This document shows, piece after piece, positions 1 through 11,999 of a stretch of 64,000 nt of DNA (position 1 is its first letter; each line of letters starts with the position of its first letter). Position numbers and translations under genes: made by a program. The notes beneath the pieces are model-generated. The model did not search any database. It saw only the letters and a list, made by a program, of their open reading frames with translations, and was not told the origin of the DNA. Source of the stretch: Petrolisthes cinctipes (lineage: Eukaryota; Arthropoda; Malacostraca; Decapoda; Porcellanidae); NCBI GenBank assembly GCA_033782935.1, contig JAWQEG010001395.1, positions 218,501-282,500 of the forward strand. The letters run 5' to 3'.

Positions 1-519
1 ATGCATGCACATATCGACTTTGGGCACCTAAAATATCGATTTTTAACACGTTTTGGGCCTATATTTAGAAAATATTCTAGCACTAAGTAGGCATGTACAG
101 ATCGCTTCTGGGACCCAAAAATATCGAATTTTCGGGTGTTTTGAGCATCAATTTGGGATATAAACGGATACAGAAGATGCATACACATATCGACTTTGTG
201 CACCTAAAATATCGATTTTCAGCATGTTTTGGGCCTGTATTTTGAAAATACTCTAACAGGGAGTAGGCATGTACAGATGAATTCTGGGACCCAAAAATAT
301 CGAATTTTCGGGTGTTTTGAGCCTGAATTTTAAATATAAACGGGTACAGAAGATGCATGAACATATCGAATTTAGACACCTAAAATATCGATTTTTAGCA
401 TGTTTTGAGCCTATATTTTGAAAACATTCCAGCACTGAGTAGGCATGTACAGATCGCTTCAGGGAACGGAAAATTTTGAATTTTCGGGTGTTTTGAGCCT
501 GAATTTGAGATATAAACGG

Positions 520-3500
520 GTACAGAAGATGCATGCACATATCTACTTTAGACACCTAAAATATAGATTTTTAGCATGTTTTGAGCCTATAATTTGAAAA
601 CATTCTAGCACTGAGTAGGCATGCACAGATCGCTTCTGGGACCCAAAAATATCGAATTTTCGGGTGTTTTGAGCCTGAATTTGAGATATAAACGGGTACT
701 GAAGATGCATGCACATATCGACTTTTTGCACCTGAAATATCGATTTTGAGCATGTTTTGGGTCTGTATCTTGAAAACACACATTACAAGGAGTAGGCATG
801 TACAGATTGCTTCTGGGACCCAAAAATATTGAATTTTTGGGTGTTATGAGCCTTAATTTGAGATATAAACAGGTACAGAAGATGCATGCACATATCGACT
901 TTGTGCACCCAAAATATCGATTTTTAGCATGTTTTGGGCCAGTATTCTGAAAATACTCTAACCCGGAGTAGTCATGTACAGATCGCTTTTGGGACACAAA
1001 AATATCCAATTTTCGAGTGTTTTGAGCCTAAATTTAAGATATAAACGGGTACAGAAGATGCATGCACATATCGACTTTTGGCACCCAAAATATTGATTTT
1101 TAGCATGTTTTGGGCCTGTATTTTGAAAATATTCTAGCACTGAGTAGGCATGTACAGATCGCTTCTGGGAACGAAAAATATTGATTTTTCGGGTGTTTTG
1201 AGCCTGAATTTGAGATATAAACGGGTACTGAAGATGCATGCACATATCGACTTCTTGCACCTAAAATATCGATTTTGAGCATGTTTTGGGTCTGTATCTT
1301 GAATACATTCTAGCAAGGAGTAGGCGTGTACAGATCGCTTCTGGGACCCAAAAATATCGAATTTTCCGGTGTTTTGAGCTTGAATTTGAGATATAAACAG
1401 GTACAGAAGATGCATGCACATATCGACTTTGGGCACCTAAAATATCGATTTTTAACACGTTTTGGGCCTATATTTAGAAAATATTCTAGCACTAAGTAGG
1501 CATGTACAGATCGCTTCTGGGACCCAAAAATATCGAATTTTCGGGTGTTTTGAGCATCAATTTGGAATATAAACGGATACAGAAGATGCATACACATATC
1601 GACTTTGTGCACCTAAAATATCGATTTTCAGCATGTTTTGGGCCTGTATTTTGAAAATACTCTAACAGGGAGTAGGCATGTACAGATCAATTCTGGGACC
1701 CAAAAATATCGAATTTTCGGGTGTTTTGAGCCTGAATTTGAGATATAAACGGGTACGGAAGAGGCATGCAAATATCGACTTCAGACACCTAAAATATCGA
1801 TTTTTAGCATGTTTTGAGCCTATATTTTGAAAACATTCTAGCACTGAGTAGGCATGTACAGATCACTTCTGGGAACGAAAAATATTGAATTTTCGGGTGT
1901 TTTGAGCCTGAATTTGAGATATAAACGGGTACTGAAGATGCATGCACATATCGACTTTTTGCACCTAAAATATCGATTTTGAGCATGTTTTGGGTCTGTA
2001 TCTTGAAAACATTCTAGCACTGAGTAGGCATGTACAGATTACTTCTGGGACCCAAAAATATTGAATTTTCGGGTGTTTTGAGTCTGAATTTGAGATATAA
2101 ACGGGTACTGAAGATGCATGCACATTTTGACATTTTGCACCTAAAATATCGATTTTGAGCATGTTTTGGGCCTGTATTTTGAAAATACTCTAACGGGGTG
2201 TAGGCATGTACAGATCGCTTCTGGGACCCAAAAATATCGAATTTTCGGGTGTTTTGAGCCTGAATTTTAAACATAAACGGGTACAGAAGATGCATGCACA
2301 TATCTACTTTAGACACCTAACATATCGATTTTTAGCATGTTTTGAGCCTATATTTTGAAAACATTCTAGCACTGAGTAGGCATGCACAGATCGCCTCTGG
2401 GATCCAAAAATATTGAATTTTCGGGTGTTTGAACCTGAATTTGAGATATAAACGGGTACTGAAGATGCATGCACATATCGACTTTTTGCACCTGAAATAT
2501 CGATTTTGAGCATGTTTTGGGTCTGTATCTTGAAAACACACATTACAAGGAGTAGGCATGTACAGATTGCTTCTGGGACCCAAAAATATTGAATTTTTGG
2601 GTGTTATGAGCCTTAATTTGAGATATAAACAGGTACAGAAGATGCATGCACATATCGACTTTGTGCACCCAAAATATCGATTTTTAGCATGTTTTGGGCC
2701 AGTATTCTGAAAATACTCTAACCCGGAGTAGTCATGTACAGATCGCTTTTGGGACACAAAAATATCCAATTTTCGAGTGTTTTGAGCCTAAATTTAAGAT
2801 ATAAACGGGTACAGAAGATGCATGCACATATCGACTTTTGGCACCCAAAATATTGATTTTTAGCATGTTTTGGGCCTGTATTTTGAAAATATTCTAGCAC
2901 TGAGTAGGCATGTACAGATCGCTTCTGGGAACGAAAAATATTGATTTTTCGGGTGTTTTGAGCCTGAATTTGAGATATAAACGGGTACTGAAGATTCATG
3001 CACATATCGACTTCTTGCACCTAAAATATCGATTTTGAGCATGTTTTGGGTCTGTATCTTGAATACATTCTAGCAAGGAGTAGGCGTGTACAGATCGCTT
3101 CTGGGACCCAAAAATATCGAATTTTCCGGTGTTTTGAGCTTGAATTTGAGATATAAACAGGTACAGAAGATGCATGCACATATCGACTTTGGGCACCTAA
3201 AATATCGATTTTTAACACGTTTTGGGCCTATATTTAGAAAATATTCTAGCACTAAGTAGGCATGTACAGATCGCTTCTGGGACCCAAAAATATCGAATTT
3301 TCGGGTGTTTTGAGCATCAATTTGGAATATAAACGGATACAGAAGATGCATACACATATCGACTTTGTGCACCTAAAATATCGATTTTCAGCATGTTTTG
3401 GGCCTGTATTTTGAAAATACTCTAACAGGGAGTAGGCATGTACAGATCAATTCTGGGACCCAAAAATATCGAATTTTCGGGTGTTTTGAGCCTGAATTTG

Positions 3501-3920
3501 AGATATAAACGGGTACGGAAGAGGCATGCAAATATCGACTTCAGACACCTAAAATATCGATTTTTAGCATGTTTTGAGCCTATATTTTGAAAACATTCTA
3601 GCACTGAGTAGGCATGTACAGATCGCTTCTGGGACCAAAAAATATCGAATTTTCGGGTGTTTTGAGCCTGAATTTGAGATATAAACGGGTAATGAAGATG
3701 CATGCACATATCGACTTTTTGCACCTAAAATATCGATTTTGAGCATGTTTTGGGTCTGTATCTTGAAAACATTCTAGCACTGAGTAGGCATGTACAGATT
3801 ACTTCTGGGACCCAAAAATATTGAATTTTCGGGTGTTTTGAGCCTGAATTTGAGATATAAACGGGTACTGAAGATGCATGCACATTTTGACATTTTGCAC
3901 CTAAAATATCGATTTTGAGC
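520..3920. repeat. Ten-monomer (1,760-bp) tandem duplication
   Basis: Positions of roughly 520-2,160 recur at roughly 2,280-3,920, offset 1,760 bp (1,761 before a one-base deletion near 2,430). Shared rare variants prove the pairing: ACACATTACAAGG at about 778 and 2,538, ATCCAATTTTCGAGTG near 1,005 and 2,765, and TTTTCCGGTGTTTTGAGC near 1,362 and 3,122. The copies diverge at about 2,160/3,920 and, locally, near 1,865/3,625, where GGGAACG faces GGGACCA. Confidence 0.88.
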
Positions 3921-6900
3921 ATGTTTTGGGTCTGTATCTTGAGAACATTCTAGCAAAGAGTAGGCATGTAGAAATCGCTTCTTGGACCCAAAAATATCGA
4001 ATTTTCGGGTGTTTTGAGCCTGAATTTGAGATATAAACGGGTACAAAAGATACATGAACATATCGACTTTAGATATTTAAAATATCGATTTTTATCATGT
4101 TTTTTAACCTATATTTTGAAAGCATTCCAGCACTGAGTAGGCATGTACAGATCGCTTCTGGGAACGAAAAATATTGAATTTTCGGGTGTTTTGAGCCTGA
4201 ATTTGAGATATAAACCGGTATTGAAGATGCATGCACATATCGACTTCTTGCACCTAAAATATCGATTTTGAGCATGTTTTGGGTCTGTATCTTGAATACA
4301 TTCTAGCAAGGAGTAGGCGTGTACAGATCGCTTCTGGGACCCAAAAATATCGAATTTTCGAGTGTTTTGAGCCTGAATTAGAGATATAAATGGGTACAGA
4401 AGATGCATGCACATATCGACTTTGGGCACCCAAAGTATCGATTTTTACCACGTTTTGGGCCTATATTTTGAAAATATTCTAGCACTAAGTAGGCATGTAC
4501 AGATCGCTTCTGGGACCCAAAAATATCGAATTTTCGGGTGTTTTGAGCCTGAATTTTAAACATAAACGGGTACAGAAGATGCATGCACATATCTACTTTA
4601 GACACCTAACATATCGATTTTTAGCATGTTTTGAGCCTATATTTTGAAAACATTCTAGCACTGAGTAGGCATGCACAGATCGCCTCTGGGACCCAAAAAT
4701 ATTGAATTTTCGGATGTTTGAACCTGAATTTGACATATAAACGGGTACTGAAGATGCATGCACATATCAACTTTTTGCACCTGAAATATCGATTTTGAGC
4801 ATGTTTTGGGCCTATATCTTCAATATATTTTAGCACTAAGTAGACATGTTCATATTGCTTCTGGGACCCAAAAATATCGAATTTTCGGGTGTTTTGAGCC
4901 TGAATTTGAGATATAAAAGGGTACAGAAGATACATACACATATTGACTTTGGGCACCTAAAATATCGATTTTCAGCATGTTTTGGGCCTGCATTTTGAAA
5001 ATACTCTAACAGAGAGTAGGCATGTACAGATCGCTTCTGGGACCCAAAAATATCGAATTTTCGGGTGTTTTGAGCCTGAATTTGAGATATAAACGATTAC
5101 AGAAGATGCATGAACATATCGACTTTAGACACTTAAAATATCGATTTTTATCATGTTTTGAGCCTATATTTTGAAAACATTCCAGCACTAAGTAGGCATG
5201 TACAGATCGCTTCTGTAAACGAAAATTTTTGAATTTTCGGGTGTTTTGAGCCTGAATTTAAGATATAAACGGGTTCAGAAGATGCATGCACATATCGACT
5301 TTGGGCACCCAAAATATCGATTTTTAAAACGTTTTGGGCCTATATTTAGAAAACATTCTAGCACTAAGTAGGCATGTACAGATCGCTTCTGGGACCCAAA
5401 AATATCGAATTTTGGGGTGTTTTGAGCATCAATTTGGGATATAAACGGAAACAGAAGATGCATACACATATCGACTTTGTGCACCTAAAATATCGATTTT
5501 CAGCATGTTTTGGGCCTGTATTTTGAAAATACTCTAACACAGAGTAGGCATGTACAGATCGCTTCTGGGACCCAAAAATATCGAATTTTCGGGTGTTTTG
5601 AGCCTGAATTTGAGATATAAACGGGTACAGAAGAGGCATGCAAATATCGACTTTAGACACCTAAAATATCGATTTTTAGCATGTTTTGAGCCTATATTTT
5701 GAAAACATTCTAGCACTGAGTAGGCATGTACAGATCGCTTCTGGGACCAAAAAATATCGAATTTTCGGGTGTTTTTTGAGACTGAATTTGAGATATAAAC
5801 GGGTAATGAAGATGCATGCACATATCGACTTTTTGCACCTAAAATATCGATTTTGAGCATGTTCTGGGTCTGTATCTTGAAAACATTCTAGCACTGAGTA
5901 AGCATGAACAGATTACTTCTGGGACCCAAAAGTATTGAATTTTCGGGTGTTTTGAGCCTGAATTTAAGATATAAACGGGTACTGAAGATGCATGCACATT
6001 TTGACTTTTTGCACCTAAAATATCGATTTTGAGCATGTTTTGGGTCTGTATCTTGAAAACATTCTAGCAAAGAGTAGGCATGTACAAATCGCTTCTTGGA
6101 CCCAAAAATATCGAATTTTCGGGTGTTTTGAGCCTGAATTTGAGATATAAACGGGTACAGAAGATACATGAACATATCGACTTTAGACACTTAAAATATC
6201 GATTTTTATCATGTTTTTGAGCCTATATTTTGAAAGCATTCCAGCACTGAGTAGGCATGTACAGATCGCTTCTGGGAACGAAAAATATTGAATTTTCGGG
6301 TGTTTTCAGCCTGAATTTGAGATATAAACCGGTATTGAAGATGCATGCACATATCGACTTCTTGAACCTAAAATATCGATTTTGAGCATGTTTTGGGTCT
6401 GTATCTTGAATACATTCTAGCAAGGAGTAGGCGTGTACAGATCGCTTCTGGGACCCAAAAATATCGAATTTTCGAGTGTTTTGAGCCTGAATTAGAGATA
6501 TAAATGGGTACAGAAGATGCATGCACATATCGACTTTGGGCACCCAAAGTATCGATTTATACCACGTTTTGGGCCTATATTTTGAAAATATTCTAGCACT
6601 AAGTAGGCATGTACAGATCGCTTCTGGGACCCAAAAATATCGAATTTTCGGGTGTTTTGAGCCTGAATTTGGGATATAAACGGATACAGAAGATGCATAC
6701 ACATATCGACTATGTGCACCTAAAATATCGAATTTCTGCATGTTTTGGGCCTGTATTTTGAAAATACTCTAACATAGAGTAGGCATGTACAGATCGCTTC
6801 TGGGACCCAAAAATATCGAATTTTCGGGTGTTTTGAGCCTGAATTTGAGATATAAACGATTACAGAAGATGCATGAACATATCGACTTTATACACTTAAA

Positions 6901-7250
6901 ATATCAATTTTTATCATGTTTTGAGCCTATATTTTGAAAACATTCCAGCACTGAGTAGGCATGTACAGATCGCTTCTGTGAACGAAAAATTTTGAATTTT
7001 CGGGTGTTTTGAGCCTGAATATGAGATATAAACGGGTTCAGAAGATGCATGCACATATCGACTTTGGGCCCCCAAAATATCGATTTTTAAAACGTTTTGG
7101 GCCTATATTTAGAAAATATTCTAGCACTAAGTAGGCATGTACAGATCGCTTCTGGGACCCAAAAATATCGAATTTTCGGGTGTTTTGAGCATCAATTTGG
7201 GATATAAACGGATACAGAAGATGCATACACATATCGACTTTGTGCACCTA
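2160..7250. repeat. Large dispersed duplication, left copy
   Basis: Most of this block recurs at about 37.43-43.58 kb. The offset is 35,269 bp for about 2,300-3,500, about 36,502 around 3,422-3,724, and 36,326 bp from about 3,775 onward. Diagnostic shared oddities include the six-T run GTGTTTTTTGAGACTG near 5,771, the ATTAGAGATATAAATGGG variant near 4,378 and CTTCAATATATTTTAGC near 4,810. The changes of offset correspond to whole monomers gained or lost in one copy. Confidence 0.85.
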
Positions 7251-9351
7251 AAATATCGATTTTCAGCATTTTTTGGGCCTGTATTTTGAAAATACTCTAA
7301 CAGGGAGTAGGCATGTATAGATCGCTTCTGGGACCCCAAAATATCGAATTTTGGGGTGTTTTGAGCCTGAATTTGAGATATAAACGGGTACCGAAGATGC
7401 ATGCACATATCGACTTTGGACACCTAAAATATCGATTTTTAGCATGTTTTGGGCGTATATTTTGAAAAAATTCTAGCAAGGACTAGGCATGTACAGATAT
7501 CTTCTGGCACCCAAAAATATCGAATTTTCGGGTGTTTTGAGCTTGAATTTGGCAAATTAACGGGTACAGAAGATGCATACACATATTGACTTTGGGCACC
7601 TAACATATCGATTTTGAGCATATTTTGGGCCTGTATTTTAAAAATACTGAAACACGGAGTAGGCATGTACAGATCACTTCTGGGACACAAAAATATCGAA
7701 TTTTCGGGTGTTTTGAGTCTGAATTTAAGATATAAACGGGTAAATAAGATGCATACACATATCGACTTTGGGCACCAAAAATATCGATTTTCAGCATGTT
7801 TTTATCCTATATTTTGAAAATATTCTAGCACTGATTAAGCATGTAAAGATCGCTTCTGGGACCCAAAAATATCGAATTTTCGGGTGTTTTGAGCTTGAAT
7901 TTGGCAAATTAACGGGTACAGAAGATGCATACACATATGACTTTGGGCACCTAACATATCGATTTTGAGCATATTTTGGGCCTGTATTTTGAAAATACTG
8001 AAACACGGAGTAGGCATGTACAGATCACTTCTGGGACACAAAAATATCGAATTTTCGGGTGTTTTGAGCCTGAATTTGAGATATAAACGGGTACAGAAGA
8101 TGCATGCACATATCGACTTTGGGTACATTAAATATCGATTTTTAGCATGTTTTGTACCTATATTTTGAAAATATTCTAGCACTGCGTAGGCATGTACAGA
8201 TCGCTTTTGGACCCAAAAATATCGAATTTTCGGGTATTTTGAGCCTGAATTTGAGATATAAACGGGTACAAAAGATGTATGCACATATCGACTTTAGGCA
8301 CCCAAAATATCGATTTTGAGCATGTTTTGGGCCTGTAATTTGAAAACACTCTAACACGAAGTAGACATGTAGAGATCGCTTCTGGTACACAAAAATATCG
8401 AATTTTCGGGGGTTTTGAGCCTGAATTTGAAATATAAACAGGTACAGAAGATGCATGCACATATCGACTTTGGACACCTAAAATATCGATTTTTATCATA
8501 TTTTGAACCTATATTTTGAAAAAATTCTAGCACTGAGTAGGCATGTACAGATCGCTTCTGGGACTCAAAAATATTGAATTTTCAGGTGTTTTGAGCCTGA
8601 ATTTGGGATATAAACGGGTACTGAAGATGCAAGCACATATCGAGTTTGAGCACCTAAAATATCGATTTAGAGCATGTTTTGGGTCTGTATCTTGAAAACA
8701 TTCCAGCAAGGAGTAGGCATGCACAGATCGCTTCTGGGACCCCAAAAAATTGAATTTTCGGGTGTTATGAGCCTGAATTTGGGATATAAACGGGTACAGA
8801 AGATGCATGCACATATCGACTTTGGGCACCCAAAATATCGATTTTTGGCATGTTTTGGGCCAATATTTTGAAAATATTCTAGCAATGAGTAAGCATGTAC
8901 AGATCGCTTCTTGGACCCAAAAATATCAAATTTTCGGGTGTTTTGAGCCTGAATTTGAGATATAAACGGGTACAGAAGATATATGCACATATGGACTTTA
9001 GACACTTAAAATACCGATTTTTAGCATGTTTTTAACCTATATTTTGAAAACATTCCAGCAATGAGTAGGCATGTACAGATCGCTTCTGGGACCCAAAAAT
9101 ATTGAATTTTCAAGTGTTTTGAGCCAGAATTTGAGATATAAACGGGTACAAAAGATGCATGCACATTAAGACTTTGGGCACCCAAAATATCGATTTTGAG
9201 CATGTTTTGGGTGTGTGTCTTGAAAATACTCTAACACGGAGTACGCTTGTACAGATCGCTTCTGGGACCCAAAAATATCGAATTTTCGGGTGTTTTGAGC
9301 CTGAATTTGAGATATAAACGGGTACAAAAGATGCATGCACATATCGACTTT

Positions 9352-9439
9352 GGGCACCCAAAATATCGATTTTGAGCATGTTTTGGGCCTGTATTTTGAA
9401 AATACTCTAACACGAAGTAGACATGTAGAGATCACTTCT
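9352..9439 (+). repeat. Half-monomer H1 (88 bp)
   Basis: The first half carries GGGCACC, AAAATATCGATTTT, CATGTTTTGGGCCTG, the dyad GTATTTTGAAAATAC, GTAGGCATGTACAGATCG in most copies, and CTTCT. By hand-built consensus it aligns to the second half without any gap, at 59 of 88 identical positions. The best stretches are AAATATCGA, GTTTTG.GCCTG and CATG.ACA.ATCG. This is seen directly in the sequence. The ancestral doubling of an 88-bp unit is inferred from it. Confidence 0.88.
9391..9405. other. 15-nt perfect dyad in H1
   Basis: GTATTTTGAAAATAC is a perfect inverted repeat with 7-bp arms around one central G. The same or a one-base variant, often TATATTTTGAAAATA, occurs in a large share of monomers in both zones. 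The matching position in H2 reads GAATTTGAGATATA and has no dyad. It could extrude as a small hairpin or serve as a protein site, but nothing in the sequence decides this. Confidence 0.75.
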
Positions 9440-9527
9440 GGGACACAAAAATATAGAATTTTCGGGGGTTTTGAGCCTGAATTTAAGATATATACGGGTA
9501 CAGAAGATGCATGCACATATCGACTTT
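9440..9527 (+). repeat. Half-monomer H2 (88 bp)
   Basis: The second half runs GGGACCC, AAAAATATCGAATTTTCGGG, TGTTTTGAGCCTG, AATTTGAGATATAAACGGG, TACAGAAGATGCATGCACA, TATCGACTTT in consensus. It is homologous to H1 position by position but lacks the H1 dyad. H2 contains the short palindrome TGCATGCA and both ends of the 29-bp deletion that defines the zone 2 short monomer. Confidence 0.88.
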
Positions 9528-11999
9528 GGGTACCTAAAATATCGACTTTTAGCATGTTTTGTACCTATATTTTGAAAATATTCTAGCAATGAGTAGGTAT
9601 GTAGAGATCGCTTTTTGAACCCAAAAATATCAAATTTTCGGGTGTTTTGAGCCTGAATTTGGGATATAAACGGGTACAGAAGATGCATACACATATTGAC
9701 TTTGGGCAAATAAAATATTGGTTTTTTAGCATGTTTTGGGCCTGTATATTGAAAATACTCTAACACGGAGTAGGCATGTACAGATCGCTTTTGGGACCCA
9801 AAAATATCGAATTTTCGGGTGTTTTGAGCCTGAATTTGAGATATAAACGGGTACAGAAGATGCATGCACATATCGACTTTGGACACCTAAAATTTCGATA
9901 TTCAGAATGTTTTGGGCCCATATTTTGAAAAAATTCTAGCACTGAGTAGACTTGTACAGATTGCTTCTGGGACCCAAAAATATCGAATTTTCGGGTGTTT
10001 TGAGCCTGTATTTGGGAAACAAACGGGTACAGTAGATGCATACACATATTGACTTTGGGCACCTAAAATATTGATTTTCAGCATGTTTTGTGCCTGTATA
10101 TTGAAAATACTCTAACACGGAGTAGGCATGTACAGAACGCTTCTGGGACCCAAAAATATAGAATTTTCGGGTGTTTTGAGTCTGAATTTGGGATATAAAC
10201 GGGTACAGAAGATGCATAGACATATTGACTTTGGGCACCTAAAATATCGATTTTCAGCATGTTTTTATCCTATATTTTGAAAATATTCTAGCACTGATTA
10301 AGCATGTAAAGATCGCTTCTGGGACCCAAAAATATCGAATTTTCGGGTGTTTTGAGCTTGAATTTGGCAAATTAACGGGTACAGAAGATGCATACACATA
10401 TTGACTTTGGGCACCTAACATATCGATTTTGAGCATATTTTGGGCCTGTATTTTGAAAATACTGAAACACGGAGTAGGCATGTACAGATCACTTCTGGGA
10501 CACAAAAATATCGAATTTTCGGGTATTTTGAGCCTGAATTTGAAATATAAACGGGTACAAAAGATGTATGCACATATCGACTTTAGGCACCTAAAATATC
10601 GTTTTTGAGCATGTTTTGGGCCTGTAATTTGAAAATACTCTAACACGAAGTAGACATGTAGAGATCGCTTCTGGGACACAAAAATATCGAATTTTCGGGG
10701 GTTTTGAGCCTGAATTTGAAATATAAACGGGTACAGAAGATGCATGCACATATCGACTTTGGACACCTAAAATATCGATTTTTATAATATTTTTAACCTA
10801 TATTTTGAAAAAATTCTAGCACTGAGTAGGCATGTACAGATTGCTTCAGGGACTCAAAAATATTGAATTTTCAGGTGTTTTGAGCCTGAATTTGGGATAT
10901 AAACGGGTACTGAAGATGCAAGCACATATCGAGTTTGAGCACCTAAAATATCGATTTAGAGCATGTTTTGGGTCTGTATCTTGAAAACATTCCAGCAAAG
11001 AGTAGGCATGCACAGATCGCTTCTGGGAACCCAAAAAATTGAATTTTCGGGTGTTATGAGCCTGAATTTGGGATATAAACGGGTACAGAAGATGCATGCA
11101 CATATCGACTTTGGGCACCCAAAATATCGATTTTTGGCATGTTTTGGGCCAATATTTTGAAAATATTCTAGCAATGAGTAGGCATGTACAGATCGCTTCT
11201 TGAACCCAAAAATATCAAATTTTCGGGTGTTTTGAGCCTGAATTTGAGATATAAACGGGTACAGAAGATTTATGCACATATCAACTTTGGGAACTTAAAA
11301 TATCGATTTTCAGCATGTTTTGGGCTCATATCTTGAAAATATTCTAGCACTGAGTAGTCATGTACAGATCGCTTCTGGGACCCAAAAATATCGAATTTTC
11401 GGGAGTTTTGAGCCTGAATTTGAGATATAAACGGGTACAGAAGATGCATGCACATATCGACTTTGGGCACCTAAAATATCGATTTCTAGCATGTTATGGG
11501 CGTATATCTTGAAAATATTCTAGCACTGAGTAGGCATATATAGATCGCTTCTGGGACCCAAAAATATCGAATTTTCGGGTATTTTGAGCCTGAATTTGGG
11601 ATATAAACGGGTACAGAAGATGAATACACATATTCACTTTGGGCACCTAAAATATTGATTTTCAGCATGTTTTGGGCCTCTACTTTGAAAATACTCTAAC
11701 ACGGAGTAGGCATGTACAGATCGCTTCTGGGAACCAAAAATATCGAATTTTCGGGTGTTTTGAGCCTGAATTTGAGATATAAACGGGTACAGAAGATGCA
11801 TGCACATATCGACTTTGGACACCTAAAATATCGATTTTTAGCATGTTTTGAGCCTATATTTTGAAAACATTCTAACACTGAGTAGGCATGTACAGATCGC
11901 TTCTGGGACCAAAAAATATCGAATTTTCGGGTGTTTTGAGCCTGACTTTGGGAAATAAACGGGTACAGAAGATGCATACACATATTGACTTTGTGCACC

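Larger units (their letters stand above)
9352..9527 (+). repeat. Reference 176-bp monomer (one clean example)
   Basis: This unit runs from GGGCACCCAAAATATCG to the base before the next GGGTACC. It splits exactly into 88 plus 88 bp at 9,440. It is chosen as a register for describing the rest of the array; the true biological phase is arbitrary in a tandem repeat. Most full-length monomers contain a ClaI-type ATCGAT in the first half and ATGCAT or GCATGC near the end of the second half. A ClaI or NsiI digest would therefore be expected to give a 176-bp ladder. Confidence 0.9.
7530..11250. repeat. Interspersed 13-14-monomer duplications and a 351-bp dimer repeat
   Basis: The variants GAATTTGGCAAATTAACGGG and GAGCATATTTTGGGCC occur near 7,550-7,620, again at about 7,900-7,975 (offset 351 bp), and again near 10,360-10,440. 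The unusual GTTTTTATCCTATATTTTG at about 7,800 recurs at about 10,264. The block with ATCGATTTAGAGCATG and CCCAAAAAATTGAATTTTC at about 8,660-8,760 recurs at about 10,950-11,045, offset 2,289 bp or 13 monomers plus one base. The stretches between are ordinary satellite. Confidence 0.8.

Noticed and set aside
7614..8168. Plus-strand ORFs of about 67 codons repeated at a 351-bp offset
   Set aside because: They are a two-monomer satellite duplication in which a stop codon was lost; no coding evidence.
9352..9439. Further subdivision of the 88-bp half into two 44-bp units
   Set aside because: GCATGT occurs twice about 45 bp apart within H1, but the surrounding bases do not align convincingly, so there is no support for a third level of duplication.
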